NCBI GenBank assembly: GCA_028290545.1 | Contig: JAQGJP010000012.1 | Coordinates: forward strand, 16,184 to 80,183 | Reading direction: 5' to 3' | DNA: 64,000 nt | DNA from: Rhizobium sp. | GTDB taxonomy: Bacteria; Pseudomonadota; Alphaproteobacteria; Rhizobiales; Rhizobiaceae | In this document: piece after piece, positions 7,854 through 15,017 of the stretch | Layout: the number at the start of each line of letters is the position of its first letter | Position numbering within the stretch: the first letter of the stretch is position 1 | The notes under the pieces: model-generated | What the model was told of the DNA's origin: nothing | The model's input: the letters and a program-made list of their open reading frames with translations, nothing else | The model's database searches: none | Position numbers and translations under genes: made by a program

Positions 7854-8944
7854 GGGATGCGCTGTGGCCGATCATACGCGCCGGGCTTTTCCGGATCGAC
7901 CCTGAAACTGCGCATGGCCTGTCGATATCGGGCCTGAAGACGGGCCTGACGCCTGCCTGCACCTTGCCCGCCGATGCCCGCCTTGCTGTCGATCTCGCCG
8001 GACTGAAATTCCCCAACCCGCTCGGCCTTGCCGCCGGTTATGACAAGAATGCAGACGTGCCCGAAGCGGTGCTGCGCCTCGGTTTCGGCTTCACCGAGAT
8101 CGGCACGGTGACACCGCGCCCGCAGGAGGGCAATCCTCGCCCGCGCCTCTTCCGGCTGGTAGCCGATCAGGGGGTCATCAACCGTTTCGGCTTCAACAAT
8201 GAAGGCCACGCGGCCGCGCTTTCAAAGCTGCGCTCCCTACGCGTCTCGGCGCCGGTCGGCGTCAACATTGGCGCCAACAAGGACGCGACGGACCGCGTCG
8301 CCGACTATGTGGCGGGCATCCGCATGTTCTATCCGGTGGCGCGCTATTTCACCGCCAATATCTCCTCGCCCAACACGCCCGGCCTGCGCGACCTTCAGAG
8401 CCGCGAAAGCCTGAAGCTTCTGCTGGATGCGGTCCTCACCGCCCGCGATCAAGGAGCCGCGAAGTCTGGCCGGAATGTGCCGGTATTCTTGAAGATCGCG
8501 CCCGATCTTCCCGACGAAGGCCTGGACGACATAGCTGCTGAAGTCTTGGCGAGCAGACTCGACGGCATCATCGTCTCCAACACCACTCTCGGCCGTGACG
8601 GCCTGATCGACCAGGTAACGGCCCGCGAGGCCGGCGGGCTTTCGGGCAAGCCGCTGTTCGAGAAATCGACGATCGTTCTGGCGAAGATGCGCAAACGCCT
8701 GGGAAAGACCTTTCCGATCATTGGCGTCGGCGGCATCCATTCGCCGGAAACGGCGGCGGAAAAGATCCGCGCCGGCGCCGACCTCATCCAGCTGTATTCG
8801 GCCATGGTCTATGAAGGCCCGGGCCTGCCCGCCCGCATCGTCAAGGGCCTATCGGCACTTTGCGACCGAGAAAGGCTGGCCTCCATCCACAACATCAGGG
8901 ACACGCGTCTGGATTACTGGGCGGCGAAAAGAATCGCCTCATGA
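7850..8944 (+). CDS. pyrD: dihydroorotate dehydrogenase (quinone), class 2
   Basis: A 364-residue class 2 dihydroorotate dehydrogenase, the membrane-associated flavoenzyme that oxidises dihydroorotate to orotate with quinone in pyrimidine synthesis. The conserved blocks AAGYDKNA, FGFTEIGTVTP, NISSPNTPGLRDLQ and GVGGIHSPETA are all present. The N-terminal helices (LWPIIRAGLFRIDPETAHGL) are the usual quinone/membrane-contact segment. The start is GTG at 7850, preceded by CCGGAGGATTTC and overlapping the DUF952 stop. Its stop overlaps the next start (ATGA at 8941). Confidence 0.97.
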   Translation: MRDALWPIIRAGLFRIDPETAHGLSISGLKTGLTPACTLPADARLAVDLAGLKFPNPLGLAAGYDKNADVPEAVLRLGFGFTEIGTVTPRPQEGNPRPRLFRLVADQGVINRFGFNNEGHAAALSKLRSLRVSAPVGVNIGANKDATDRVADYVAGIRMFYPVARYFTANISSPNTPGLRDLQSRESLKLLLDAVLTARDQGAAKSGRNVPVFLKIAPDLPDEGLDDIAAEVLASRLDGIIVSNTTLGRDGLIDQVTAREAGGLSGKPLFEKSTIVLAKMRKRLGKTFPIIGVGGIHSPETAAEKIRAGADLIQLYSAMVYEGPGLPARIVKGLSALCDRERLASIHNIRDTRLDYWAAKRIAS

Positions 8945-9267
8945 ATTTCAAGCTCGAGTATTATCAGACCAGCAACGGCAAGCTGCCCTTTCAGCAATGG
9001 CTGGACGCTCTGGACTCGGTACCGCGCATACGATTGCTAGCGAGACTGCGCCGAATTGAGAGCGGAAATTTCGGCGATTGGAAGCCCATCAAAGGTTCGG
9101 ATGGCGTTGAAGAACTAAGGGAGGCTTTCGGCCCAGGCTATCGAATCTATTACGCTCGAATCGAAGGCAAAATCGTGTTATTGCTGGCTGGATCGTCAAA
9201 GGGCGATCAAACCCGCGTTATCGCCAAAGCAACATCCTACCTGGAAGACTACAGAAAGAACAATTGA
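8941..9267 (+). CDS. HigB/RelE-type toxin of a toxin-antitoxin module
   Basis: A 108-residue member of the phage-Gp49/HigB-like RelE superfamily (GNFGDWKPI, FGPGYRIYYARIEGKIVLLLAGSSKGDQ). Such proteins are ribosome-dependent mRNA interferases. The ATG overlaps the pyrD stop by four bases, so it is translated from the pyrD transcript unless it has an internal promoter. It resembles the second toxin in the window at 58850-59173 in the GNFGD and GPGYR regions. The gene after it occupies the antitoxin slot but looks atypical. Confidence 0.82.
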   Translation: MNFKLEYYQTSNGKLPFQQWLDALDSVPRIRLLARLRRIESGNFGDWKPIKGSDGVEELREAFGPGYRIYYARIEGKIVLLLAGSSKGDQTRVIAKATSYLEDYRKNN

Positions 9268-9268
9268 C

Positions 9269-9523
9269 ATGGGTGCGCGCAGCAGGCCGTTCGACTGGGA
9301 GCCATTTTACGAAGCCATGCGGATTCGCGAAAATGCGGCGATGCATCTGGTTGAGAGCTTCGACCAGGGCGGCTTCGATCTATTCAAGCAGGCGGTCAAA
9401 GACATAGCAATTGCGAACGGATTGCCCGAGCCGGTTCGTTACGACCGAAGCGAAATTAATGCTGTTCTTTTCAAGGTTGGCCTGGATTGGACTGTCCTCA
9501 ACGCTGATCGCAGGGTGGCGTAG
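9269..9523 (+). CDS. small protein in the antitoxin position
   Basis: An 84-residue acidic protein starting one base after the toxin stop. Its first half (EPFYEAMRIRENAAMHLVESF...FKQAVKDIAIANGLP) resembles the N-terminal helices of HigA-type antidotes, including the one at 59151, but I see no convincing helix-turn-helix in its second half (RYDRSEINAVLFKVGLDW). It is either a diverged antitoxin without a typical DNA-binding domain or a degraded one. Convergent with the MATE gene, two bases away. Confidence 0.6.
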   Translation: MGARSRPFDWEPFYEAMRIRENAAMHLVESFDQGGFDLFKQAVKDIAIANGLPEPVRYDRSEINAVLFKVGLDWTVLNADRRVA

Positions 9524-9525
9524 CC

Positions 9526-10869
9526 TCACGCGAAAATCTGATCCCTGAGCTTCGGCACCCTGATTGCCAGCAATATGCCGCGCAGGATCAGGAAGATATT
9601 CAGCGACAGCCATAGCCCGGTATTGCCGGCAAGCGGCACCAGCAGGCCAAGCGCGATCGCGAACCCGAGGAACGACAGGATCATCCGGTTGCGCATCGCA
9701 TGAGACCAGGTCGCGCCGATGAAAACGCCATCCATCAGGAAAGCCAGGCAACCCGAAATCGGTGTGATCCCCGCCCAGGGCAAGTGCTGGTAGGCGATGT
9801 CGCGCACCGCCTGCGTGGTCGTCAGGAAGTCGATGATCGGCGGACCGAACGCCATCATGATCAGGCTCGTCGCCACCGCCAGCGCTAAGGACCAGTAACC
9901 GGTGAGCCGGAGGCCGCGATCGAAAGCCGGCCGCCATTTCGCGCCGACCGAACGGCCGGTGATCGTCTCGGCTGCATTTGCCAGGCCATCGAGCCAGAAG
10001 CTGCCGACCATGAAGAAATTCATCAGCACGGCATTGGCCGCCAGCGTCACCGGGCCGAGGCTGGAGCCGACCCGCGTCATCAGGAAGAATGCCCCGATCA
10101 GCACGAAGGAGCGGATCATGATATCGGTATTGAGCGAAAACAGGCTCATCAGTTCGCCGCGCTCGAAAAGGCCAGCGATCGTCAGGGGGTTGCGATGCCT
10201 GAAACCGCTGAGAATAATCGCCAGTCCCGTGAACGCACCAACGGTCTCCCCGGTGATGGTGGCAAGCGCGATGCCGGATATTCCACCCTTCATCATGAGA
10301 CCGAAGACGACGCAGAGCACGATATTGATGCCGTTGATCAGCGCCTGCAGCAAGAGGCCGATCCGCGCCTTGCCGCAACCGAGGAGGAAGCCGAGGATCG
10401 CGTAGTTGGCGAGTGCGGCCGGTCCCGCCAGCATGCGGATCGAAAACCAGTGCGAAGTCGCATCTGCCGCACCGCTATCCGCCGCCATCACCCAGAGCCC
10501 GAGCTTCAGCAGCAGCGGCGAGACAAGAGCAAGCACGAGGCCGATCACGACGGCAAGCAGCAGCGCCCGCCAGAAAATGGATTCCTGTTCCTCGATCTCG
10601 CCCCTCCCCCAGGCCTGCGCCACCAGGGCCGTGGTCGAGGCACGCAGGAAATTGATGCTGCCGAAGATCAGATCGGCCAGCACCGCACCGATCGCCAGCC
10701 CTGCAAGCACATTCGGATCCCCAAGCCGGCCGGCAACCGCGGTACCGGTGACGCCGAGCAGCGGGATGGTCAGAAAGCCGAAGGTCATCGGCAGCGCAAG
10801 GCCCAGCACCATGCGGTGGGTCACGTCGAAAGCGCCCGATTGCAGGACCGTCTTCTCCATCGGCATCAT
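9526..10869 (-). CDS. MATE-family multidrug/metabolite exporter (DinF-like)
   Basis: A 447-residue multi-pass membrane protein with about 12 hydrophobic segments and the MATE core pattern (ALPMTFGFLTIPLLGVTGTAVAG at the start, later SFWLDGLANAAETITGRSVGA). MATE proteins export drugs or metabolites with Na+ or H+ antiport; this is the DinF-like subgroup. Three in-frame ATGs lie at the start (10869, 10866, 10860). The first overlaps the stop of the upstream CAP-domain gene as ATGA, which favours coupling, but the exact start is uncertain by a few residues. Confidence 0.9.
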   Translation of the reverse strand: MMPMEKTVLQSGAFDVTHRMVLGLALPMTFGFLTIPLLGVTGTAVAGRLGDPNVLAGLAIGAVLADLIFGSINFLRASTTALVAQAWGRGEIEEQESIFWRALLLAVVIGLVLALVSPLLLKLGLWVMAADSGAADATSHWFSIRMLAGPAALANYAILGFLLGCGKARIGLLLQALINGINIVLCVVFGLMMKGGISGIALATITGETVGAFTGLAIILSGFRHRNPLTIAGLFERGELMSLFSLNTDIMIRSFVLIGAFFLMTRVGSSLGPVTLAANAVLMNFFMVGSFWLDGLANAAETITGRSVGAKWRPAFDRGLRLTGYWSLALAVATSLIMMAFGPPIIDFLTTTQAVRDIAYQHLPWAGITPISGCLAFLMDGVFIGATWSHAMRNRMILSFLGFAIALGLLVPLAGNTGLWLSLNIFLILRGILLAIRVPKLRDQIFA

Positions 10870-11393
10870 ATCCGAAAATAGCCCGTGTCGGGATTGGACA
10901 GCACCATCGCCCAGAAGGGGCGGTCGCCGGTGCCGGTGTTCCTGGCGACAACGACACCCAGGCCGCGATAATTGCCGAGCATGTTTTCGAGATGTTTCGG
11001 CGAATGCACCCAGGCCGCAATGGCCGCGTCCAGCGTATCCTGACCGGAGGCGATGTTCTCGGCCGCCGGCAGCCGCACCTGCATCCGCTTCATGCGCGCC
11101 AGAAAACTCGCATCGTCGCCGAGAAAATGGCTCATCTTGCCATAGCGCGACATGCGCACCGCCTGGTCCTTGGCGGCGCTCGCCGCGAGCCCATCGACCG
11201 AAAGCGCGGAAAGGCCGCGTTTGCGGCGGATGGAATTGACCAGCGGCAAGGCCGCTTCGCTGGCGTCGACGACGGCGCCGGATTCGACTGGCGCAAGCAC
11301 CGTGGTCGTCGTACAAGCCGACAGCACGATCACGCCGGCGGCAGATGACGCAGCGCCGAGGAACTGACGCCGGGAACAGGGGATGGATGTCAA
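10866..11393 (-). CDS. CAP/SCP-domain lipoprotein with Tat-type signal
   Basis: A 175-residue CAP-superfamily (SCP/PR-1) protein: ALPLVNSIRRKRGLSAL, then ENIASGQDTLDAAIAAWVHSP, and GLGVVVARNTGTGDRPFW. The N-terminus has a twin-arginine signal (SRRQFL) followed by a hydrophobic stretch and the lipobox LSAC (Cys27), so it is probably exported folded and lipidated. The start is TTG at 11393, inside the stop of the preceding gene (TTGA overlap); without it the signal would lack a start. Role unknown; CAP proteins are often cell-envelope proteins. Confidence 0.85.
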   Translation of the reverse strand: MTSIPCSRRQFLGAASSAAGVIVLSACTTTTVLAPVESGAVVDASEAALPLVNSIRRKRGLSALSVDGLAASAAKDQAVRMSRYGKMSHFLGDDASFLARMKRMQVRLPAAENIASGQDTLDAAIAAWVHSPKHLENMLGNYRGLGVVVARNTGTGDRPFWAMVLSNPDTGYFRI

Positions 11394-11659
11394 GATTTGT
11401 GCCAGTTCAAAATGCGGATGATGATGAAGACCGGTATGACGACTGCCGCACCGAGTAGAAGGTAATCGCCCACCCGGCCGAGCGCGGCAAAGCCGGAGTG
11501 CCAGAGATCGTAAAAGGCGCGACGGATCCAGAAGAGGATATCTGCCGGGTAGAACCCGAACATGTTCATGACGAAGCCGACGACGACACAGAGGATGACC
11601 AGCTTGACGATCGTCCGCATCGGCGTATCGCCCAGAAAACGGTTTACACCGCCTGCCAT
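11390..11659 (-). CDS. DUF6460-like small membrane protein
   Basis: An 89-residue protein with two hydrophobic segments (IVKLVILCVVVGFVMNMFGF and YLLLGAAVVIPVFIIIRIL), matching the small rhizobial family DUF6460. An AGGAGACAGCA site precedes the ATG. First gene of the three-gene operon with the CAP lipoprotein and MATE exporter; its stop overlaps the next start. Function unknown. Confidence 0.8.
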   Translation of the reverse strand: MAGGVNRFLGDTPMRTIVKLVILCVVVGFVMNMFGFYPADILFWIRRAFYDLWHSGFAALGRVGDYLLLGAAVVIPVFIIIRILNWHKS

Positions 11660-11748
11660 TGCTGTCTCCTGTCCAATCCAAAGGAATCGCTTGCCTGCCT
11701 GACGCGGCGGAAATTAGACAGATTCCAACACAAAGAAAAGAAAAAGCC

Positions 11749-12690
11749 ATGACGATCGTGCCGAAACCTCTCCTCGCCTCCGGCGACTTCATGGCAGACC
11801 GCCGCGCCGATTACGCCGCCATGCTGGCCGAGGGCGGCGATCCGGCCGCCGCCGCCGAGCTGATGGAACAGGCTCTGGAACTGACACCCGCCTGGGCGGC
11901 GGGCTGGTTCCAGCTCGGCGAATATCGCCAGAAGGCCGGGCATTCCGACACGGCCATCCCAGCCTACCGCCGCACGCTCGAACTGGCGCCGGACGATATT
12001 TTCGGCGCTTTCCTCAAGCTGGTTTCGCTGGGCGCGGGCGACCGTCACGGCATCCCCCCGAGCCAGTATATCGAGAGCCTGTTCGACGACTATGCCGATC
12101 GATTCGATGCAGCGCTGGTCGGGCGGCTGGACTACACCGTGCCTGGCAAACTGATGCATCTCATCGGCAAGCATGTACCGGGTCCCTATGGCCATGTCGT
12201 CGATCTCGGCTGCGGCACCGGCCTGTTCGGCGCGGAAATCCACGGCGATTGCGCATATCTCGAAGGCTACGACCTTTCGGAAAACATGCTGGCCAAGGCG
12301 GAAGCAAAAGGCCTTTACCAGCATCTGGCAAAGGCCGATCTGCTGCTTGAACCGGCCGCCTCCGGACTGTTCGAAGGCCGGGCCGCCCAACGCGCCGATC
12401 TCGTCACCGCTTCCGATGTGATGATCTATCTGGGACCACTGAAAACAATCTTTGCCAATGCGGCGGCGCTGCTCAAACCCACCGGCAGCTTCGCCTTTTC
12501 GGTGGAAAAATCCGCGCTCGACACCGGCTTCGAACTTTTGGCCTCGCTGCGCTATGCGCATTCGGCGGCCTATGTCACGGAGATGCTGGTCGCCCACGGC
12601 ATGCAGGCTTTTGCGATGGAAGAGACCGCCATTCGCATGGATGCCGGCGAACCAATCACAGGGTTGTTGTTTCTGGCGCGGAGCACCTGA
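11749..12690 (+). CDS. TPR-containing SAM-dependent methyltransferase (COG4976 type)
   Basis: A 313-residue protein: tetratricopeptide-like helices (about 15-85, AAAAELMEQALELTPAWAAGW and AYRRTLELAPDD) followed by a class I SAM methyltransferase domain with motif I VVDLGCGTGLFG near residue 150. This is the predicted methyltransferase group COG4976; its substrate is unknown. The ATG at 11749 is chosen over the longer open frame because the protein family starts there. Monocistronic, divergent from the DUF6460 gene. Confidence 0.85.
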   Translation: MTIVPKPLLASGDFMADRRADYAAMLAEGGDPAAAAELMEQALELTPAWAAGWFQLGEYRQKAGHSDTAIPAYRRTLELAPDDIFGAFLKLVSLGAGDRHGIPPSQYIESLFDDYADRFDAALVGRLDYTVPGKLMHLIGKHVPGPYGHVVDLGCGTGLFGAEIHGDCAYLEGYDLSENMLAKAEAKGLYQHLAKADLLLEPAASGLFEGRAAQRADLVTASDVMIYLGPLKTIFANAAALLKPTGSFAFSVEKSALDTGFELLASLRYAHSAAYVTEMLVAHGMQAFAMEETAIRMDAGEPITGLLFLARST

Positions 12691-12769
12691 TCGAATCATT
12701 AGCCACTGTCTATGTTGCCCCGCACCCTCACACGCGAACCATCTTGGCCAACGCACATTCGGGACCTTT

Positions 12770-12922
12770 ATGGCCAAGATCGGACTCTGGAACACAGTCC
12801 CCACCAAGCATTCGCTGTTCGAGGATGCGCAGGACGTGTTCACCGGCACGGTTTTGGCGGCGGTGGCGCTGAATTTCTTCATCGCCATCAATCACCGGAC
12901 GGATCGATATATTGCCATGTGA
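12770..12922 (+). pseudogene. remnant of a YitT-family membrane protein gene (N-terminal part)
   Basis: A 50-codon frame whose first 37 residues (VPTKHSLFEDAQDVFTGTVL) look like the start of YitT-family membrane proteins, which are normally near 200-300 residues. After ALNFF the frame becomes unrelated and stops. No further YitT sequence follows; the next gene starts at 13006. I read this as a gene truncated by deletion. A small intact membrane peptide is the alternative. Confidence 0.5.
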
Positions 12923-13005
12923 TTTGACGGGCACGCCCAGGAGGCATATCCTTCTGGCATGCAGTGCTCATAGACTTGGCATCCTTCGCTTGGGAGGGCG
13001 GTGTC

Positions 13006-13857
13006 ATGGAAGTCGCAGGCAGCAGCAAGCACGACGTACCCTACATTCTCGTCCATTCCGAACGAGAGATCACCCGTCTCAAACATCAGGCAGACATCGT
13101 CAATCCGATCACGCGACGCATCCTGGTCGCGGCGGGCATCGCCCCCGGCATGCGGGTGCTTGATGTCGGGTGCGGTGCCGGTGACGTCACGCTGCTGATT
13201 TCGGAACTGATCGGCCGCGATGGACAGGTCGTGGGCGTCGATCGGGCACCGGCGGCACTGGCGGCAGCGGAGCAACGTGCCCAGGGGCACCCCCTCCACA
13301 ATATCAGCTTTCGCGAGGGCGATCCGGCATCGCTGTCATTCGAGCGACCGTTCGATGCCGTCGCCGGCCGGTATGTGCTGATGTTCCAGGCCGATCCTGC
13401 GGCAATGCTCCGTGGCGTCGCGCGTCACGTCAGGCCGGGCGGAATCGTCGCTTTCCATGAACCGGATTGGGCGGGCGTCCGCTCGACTCCGCCCGCCCCC
13501 TCCTACGACCAGTGCTGCCGATGGATCGTTGAAACCTTTCGGCGAACAGGGATAGAGACGCATATGGGCGACAAGCTCGATGCGACGTTCCGCGCGGCTG
13601 GATTGGCCGCGCCGGCCATGCATCTGGAATCTGTCATCGGCGGCATGAATGGCGGCAGCGACTGGGCCCACCAGATGTTCGAACTGCTGGTGACAATGTG
13701 CCCGGAGGTCACGGCACGCGGCGTCGCGTCCGAGCTGGAGATCAAGATCAGCGGATTCGAACAGCGCATCCATCACGAAATCGAAGCTGGAAGCATCATC
13801 GTGGGACGCTCGGAAGTCGGCGCGTGGTCGCACACGCCAAAGGCCGCGCCGGGATGA
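13006..13857 (+). CDS. class I SAM-dependent methyltransferase
   Basis: A 283-residue protein with the UbiE/Coq5-like SAM fold: motif I VLDVGCGAGDVTLL (about 50-63), VGVDRAPAALAAAE, and RGVARHVRPGGIVAFHEPDW. Substrate unknown. ATG 13006 is preceded by GGGAGGGCGGTGTC; a GTG at 12964 is also in frame but has no good binding site. It stands alone between the YitT remnant and the convergent AhpD-like gene. Confidence 0.85.
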   Translation: MEVAGSSKHDVPYILVHSEREITRLKHQADIVNPITRRILVAAGIAPGMRVLDVGCGAGDVTLLISELIGRDGQVVGVDRAPAALAAAEQRAQGHPLHNISFREGDPASLSFERPFDAVAGRYVLMFQADPAAMLRGVARHVRPGGIVAFHEPDWAGVRSTPPAPSYDQCCRWIVETFRRTGIETHMGDKLDATFRAAGLAAPAMHLESVIGGMNGGSDWAHQMFELLVTMCPEVTARGVASELEIKISGFEQRIHHEIEAGSIIVGRSEVGAWSHTPKAAPG

Positions 13858-13891
13858 TGTCGATCATCCCGCCGCGGCTTGATTGTCGCGA

Positions 13892-14353
13892 TCAAGCTGC
13901 CTTTGCGGCCTTGTCGACAGGATGCTGTGAGCGGAAGCCGACGGCGAGCCGGTTCCAGATGTTGATTGCGCCGATCCCCACGGTGATCTTGACCATCTCG
14001 TCTTCGCTGAAATGCGCCCTGAGCGCCTCATAGGCTTCATCCGGCGCACCGGTCTGGGCAAGATTGGTCACGGCATCGACCCAGCCGAGCACGGCGCGTT
14101 CGCGGGCGTCGTAAACTGGGGATTCGCGCCAGACGGACATCAGGTTGATCCACTGTTCCGGAAGGCCGTCATGACGGGATTCCTTGACATGCATATCGAC
14201 GCAGAAGGCACAGCCGTTGATGATCGACGCGCGCAGCTTGATCAGGTTGATAAGCCGGCGTTCGAGGCCGCACTTCTGGAAGGCGTCCTCCAACGCCATC
14301 ACGGCCGTGATGGCTTCCGGTGATGCATTGAACAGGTTGAGACGAGCATGCAT
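13892..14353 (-). CDS. carboxymuconolactone decarboxylase family (AhpD-like) protein
   Basis: A 153-residue AhpD-like protein with the redox motif NGCAFCVDMHVKES (CxxC plus His), typical of alkylhydroperoxidase-type proteins that reduce peroxides. The start at 14353 has AGAGGA seven bases upstream; an ATG six bases earlier is too close to that site. It follows the Rrf2 regulator gene on the same strand by 29 bases, so the regulator probably controls it. The exact peroxide or other substrate is not shown by sequence. Confidence 0.87.
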   Translation of the reverse strand: MHARLNLFNASPEAITAVMALEDAFQKCGLERRLINLIKLRASIINGCAFCVDMHVKESRHDGLPEQWINLMSVWRESPVYDARERAVLGWVDAVTNLAQTGAPDEAYEALRAHFSEDEMVKITVGIGAINIWNRLAVGFRSQHPVDKAAKAA

Positions 14354-14382
14354 GGTCATATCCTCTTTGGTTGGGTTGGAAT

Positions 14383-14880
14383 TCAGGTGGATCTGCGTTC
14401 GTTGAGTTCGAGAAAGGCACAGCCTCTGGCGGCGATCGCGCCGTCGCTGTCCGTCTCGCTCAAATCCTGCATAATGTCGGCAATCGTCGTGCGCTGCAGC
14501 TCGGCGCGATAGGCGCGTTCGGCCCTCAACATGGCCGAGGCGATGCCGCAAGGCTTTGCCGGCTTTCCAGGAACCGGGTTTGGACCTCGCTGGCGGATTT
14601 CATTGCAGCGAAAGGCCGGCGCATGGCCCTCTACAGCGAGCACGATGTCGAGCAGCGTGATCTTGTCGGTCGTCCTGGCGAGGCGGTAGCCGCCCTTTGG
14701 ACCCGGAACGGTTTCCACGATGCCCGCGCCGGACAACGCCTGCAGATGCTTCAAAAGATAGCTCGTGCCGACGCCGTGGAATTCGGCGAGCGCTGCAGCC
14801 GGCAACACGCCGCCGGGCGACAATGCCGAGAGCATCGTCACGCTATGGATCGCCTGCTCCACGCCATCGCTGAGTTTCAT
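14383..14880 (-). CDS. Rrf2-family transcriptional regulator
   Basis: A 165-residue Rrf2 protein: winged helix (about 1-85, VGTSYLLKHLQALSGAGIVETVPGPKGGYRLAR) and a sensor segment with two cysteines (FRCNE and KPCG). Many Rrf2 proteins bind an Fe-S cluster or sense thiol state with three cysteines; here I count only two in the usual loop. A perfect 12-base inverted repeat lies 12 bases before the start. Together with the AhpD-like gene downstream, a redox-stress role is likely. Confidence 0.88.
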   Translation of the reverse strand: MKLSDGVEQAIHSVTMLSALSPGGVLPAAALAEFHGVGTSYLLKHLQALSGAGIVETVPGPKGGYRLARTTDKITLLDIVLAVEGHAPAFRCNEIRQRGPNPVPGKPAKPCGIASAMLRAERAYRAELQRTTIADIMQDLSETDSDGAIAARGCAFLELNERRST

Positions 14881-14892
14881 CGGCTCGCTCCT

Positions 14893-14921
14893 TAATCATG
14901 GATAATTTATATCCATGATTA
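14893..14921. promoter_or_regulatory. perfect palindrome, probable Rrf2 operator
   Basis: Arms TAATCATGGATA (14893-14904) and TATCCATGATTA (14910-14921) are perfectly complementary, separated by ATTTA. The site lies just upstream of the Rrf2 start and about 100 bases before the helicase gene on the other strand. Position and symmetry suggest autoregulation, perhaps with control of the divergent helicase. Confidence 0.75.
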
Positions 14922-15017
14922 TCGCATCCGTCAAGCGAGATTTTTGCGGCCCTCGCACGTTCTCTTGTCATGGCGAGGGAAAGGACTATTTTCCTCTGAC
15001 CGCAGTGAGGCGAACAT

